Shown: piece by piece, positions 63,347-64,000 of the stretch
How positions within the stretch are numbered: the first letter of the stretch is position 1
Layout: the number at the start of each line of letters is the position of its first letter
NCBI GenBank assembly: GCA_030220185.1
Contig: JASPKZ010007303.1
Location: 682,001 to 746,000 of the forward strand
Origin: Diploptera punctata
Lineage: Eukaryota > Arthropoda > Insecta > Blattodea > Blaberidae
Length of the DNA stretch: 64,000 bases
Reading direction: 5' to 3'
Made by a program: the position numbers and the translations under genes
Notes under the pieces: model-generated
The model's input: the letters and a program-made list of their open reading frames with translations, nothing else
What the model was told of the DNA's origin: nothing
Databases searched by the model: none

Positions 63347-64000
63347 AAGTTTGAAAAAAAATTTGAAAACCCAAAAATCTTAAACTTAGGTTTAAAAAGT
63401 ATTGGTATTTCTATATTATAGTCATATACTAATAGAGAAACTTCGGGTAATTTGGTCCTCTGTTTTGAATTTGTCGTTTTTTATTCTTCTAATTAAGGGA
63501 TTTGAATTTTGTTTAAAATACAGTAATTATCATTAGTGTCGTAACTTTGAAATAGCATTGTTATTTTATTCAAATATGGAAACATCTTCATGAATTATAA
63601 ACTTTTTATTTTACAACAAAAGTCCACTTTAATCTCCATATTTGGATAAAGTGGACCCCAGAGTCCACCTTAGCTTCTAGTCTATTTTTAAGTTATTTAC
63701 TGTATTAATTTATACATACAGGCACAGATTAATCTGAAAATATTTATGACCGATCATAATTAAAAGCGTTGATATTTATTTAATGTTTTGAAAAATTATT
63801 GTAGATTATAACATTCACACGTCATTCAACTGCAGAAGGCAATTAATTGTCTTTGGGTTTAGTAAAATTACAAGGATATTAAATAAAATAAATTAAGTGA
63901 ATGGTTTTTAAAGATACCGTCCTCATTGATAAAATATATGTAATCGTGTAAAGCGAACACAGTTCCTCGTGGAGGGTCCACATTAACCGAATTCATTTGT
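63347..64000. other. no recognisable feature
   Basis: AT-rich unassigned sequence. A small inverted pair AGTCCACTTTA / TAAAGTGGACC near 63620-63655 is the only structure. Confidence 0.45.

Overview
This window is eukaryotic repeat sea. There are no operons, no bacterial-style gene spacing and no long open host gene. I see decayed reverse transcriptases, tRNA-derived SINEs, DNA-transposon remnants, Helitron ends, microsatellites and one satellite array. The mix points to a large, repeat-rich insect genome. The LINE protein tails are of a kind I remember as very common in cockroach (Periplaneta-type) gene models, so a blattodean is my best guess; that is memory and inference, not a search. Family letters and numbers (LINE-A to LINE-P, SINE-1 to SINE-5, R1, R2) are my own labels.

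0-12 kb: an R2 end, then an R1 repeat split by a 5'-truncated LINE-A with a 15-bp target duplication; a 1.07-kb element with 27-bp perfect inverted ends; a 1,992-bp hAT element with an exact 8-bp target duplication and transposase C-terminal remnant; two LINE-A copies beside SINE-2 pieces; a nearly 2-kb inverted duplication (8268-10216) whose arms both carry the same SINE with its target duplication; a LINE pseudogene; a Helitron; and a second R1 copy.

12-30 kb: a long decayed LINE-C (endonuclease plus reverse transcriptase, minus strand), a 624-bp element with about 177-bp inverted ends lying inside another LINE, three fuller SINE-1 copies of which two have 11-bp target duplications, several LINE 3' ends, a LINE-A split by R2, a Helitron, and a LINE-A/LINE-B/SINE-1 nest.

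30-48 kb: R2 copies, LINE fragments, a 1,557-bp mariner-like element with only the transposase C-terminus left and about 1 kb of unrelated DNA inside it, alternating SINE-2 pieces, very long (TTA)n, an 18-monomer satellite with a five-monomer higher-order period, and a short palindrome with tRNA-like arms.

48-64 kb: a foldback with a hammerhead-like core, more SINE-3, R1, Helitron and R2 copies, a decayed LINE 5' half, an imperfect long hairpin, a large foldback carrying a tRNA-like unit in each arm, one possible host exon (62221-62573), and a LINE-A with a 10-bp target duplication.

The elements do not form a pathway. What can be read is their order of insertion, because many interrupt each other and several retain target duplications. 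No complete, working mobile element is visible. Weak hints of host sequence are a TATA/Inr pair near 43.1 kb, a GC-rich block with a splice donor near 55.4 kb, a cluster of transcription-factor consensus sites near 59.86 kb, and the splice acceptor plus short ORF near 62.2 kb.
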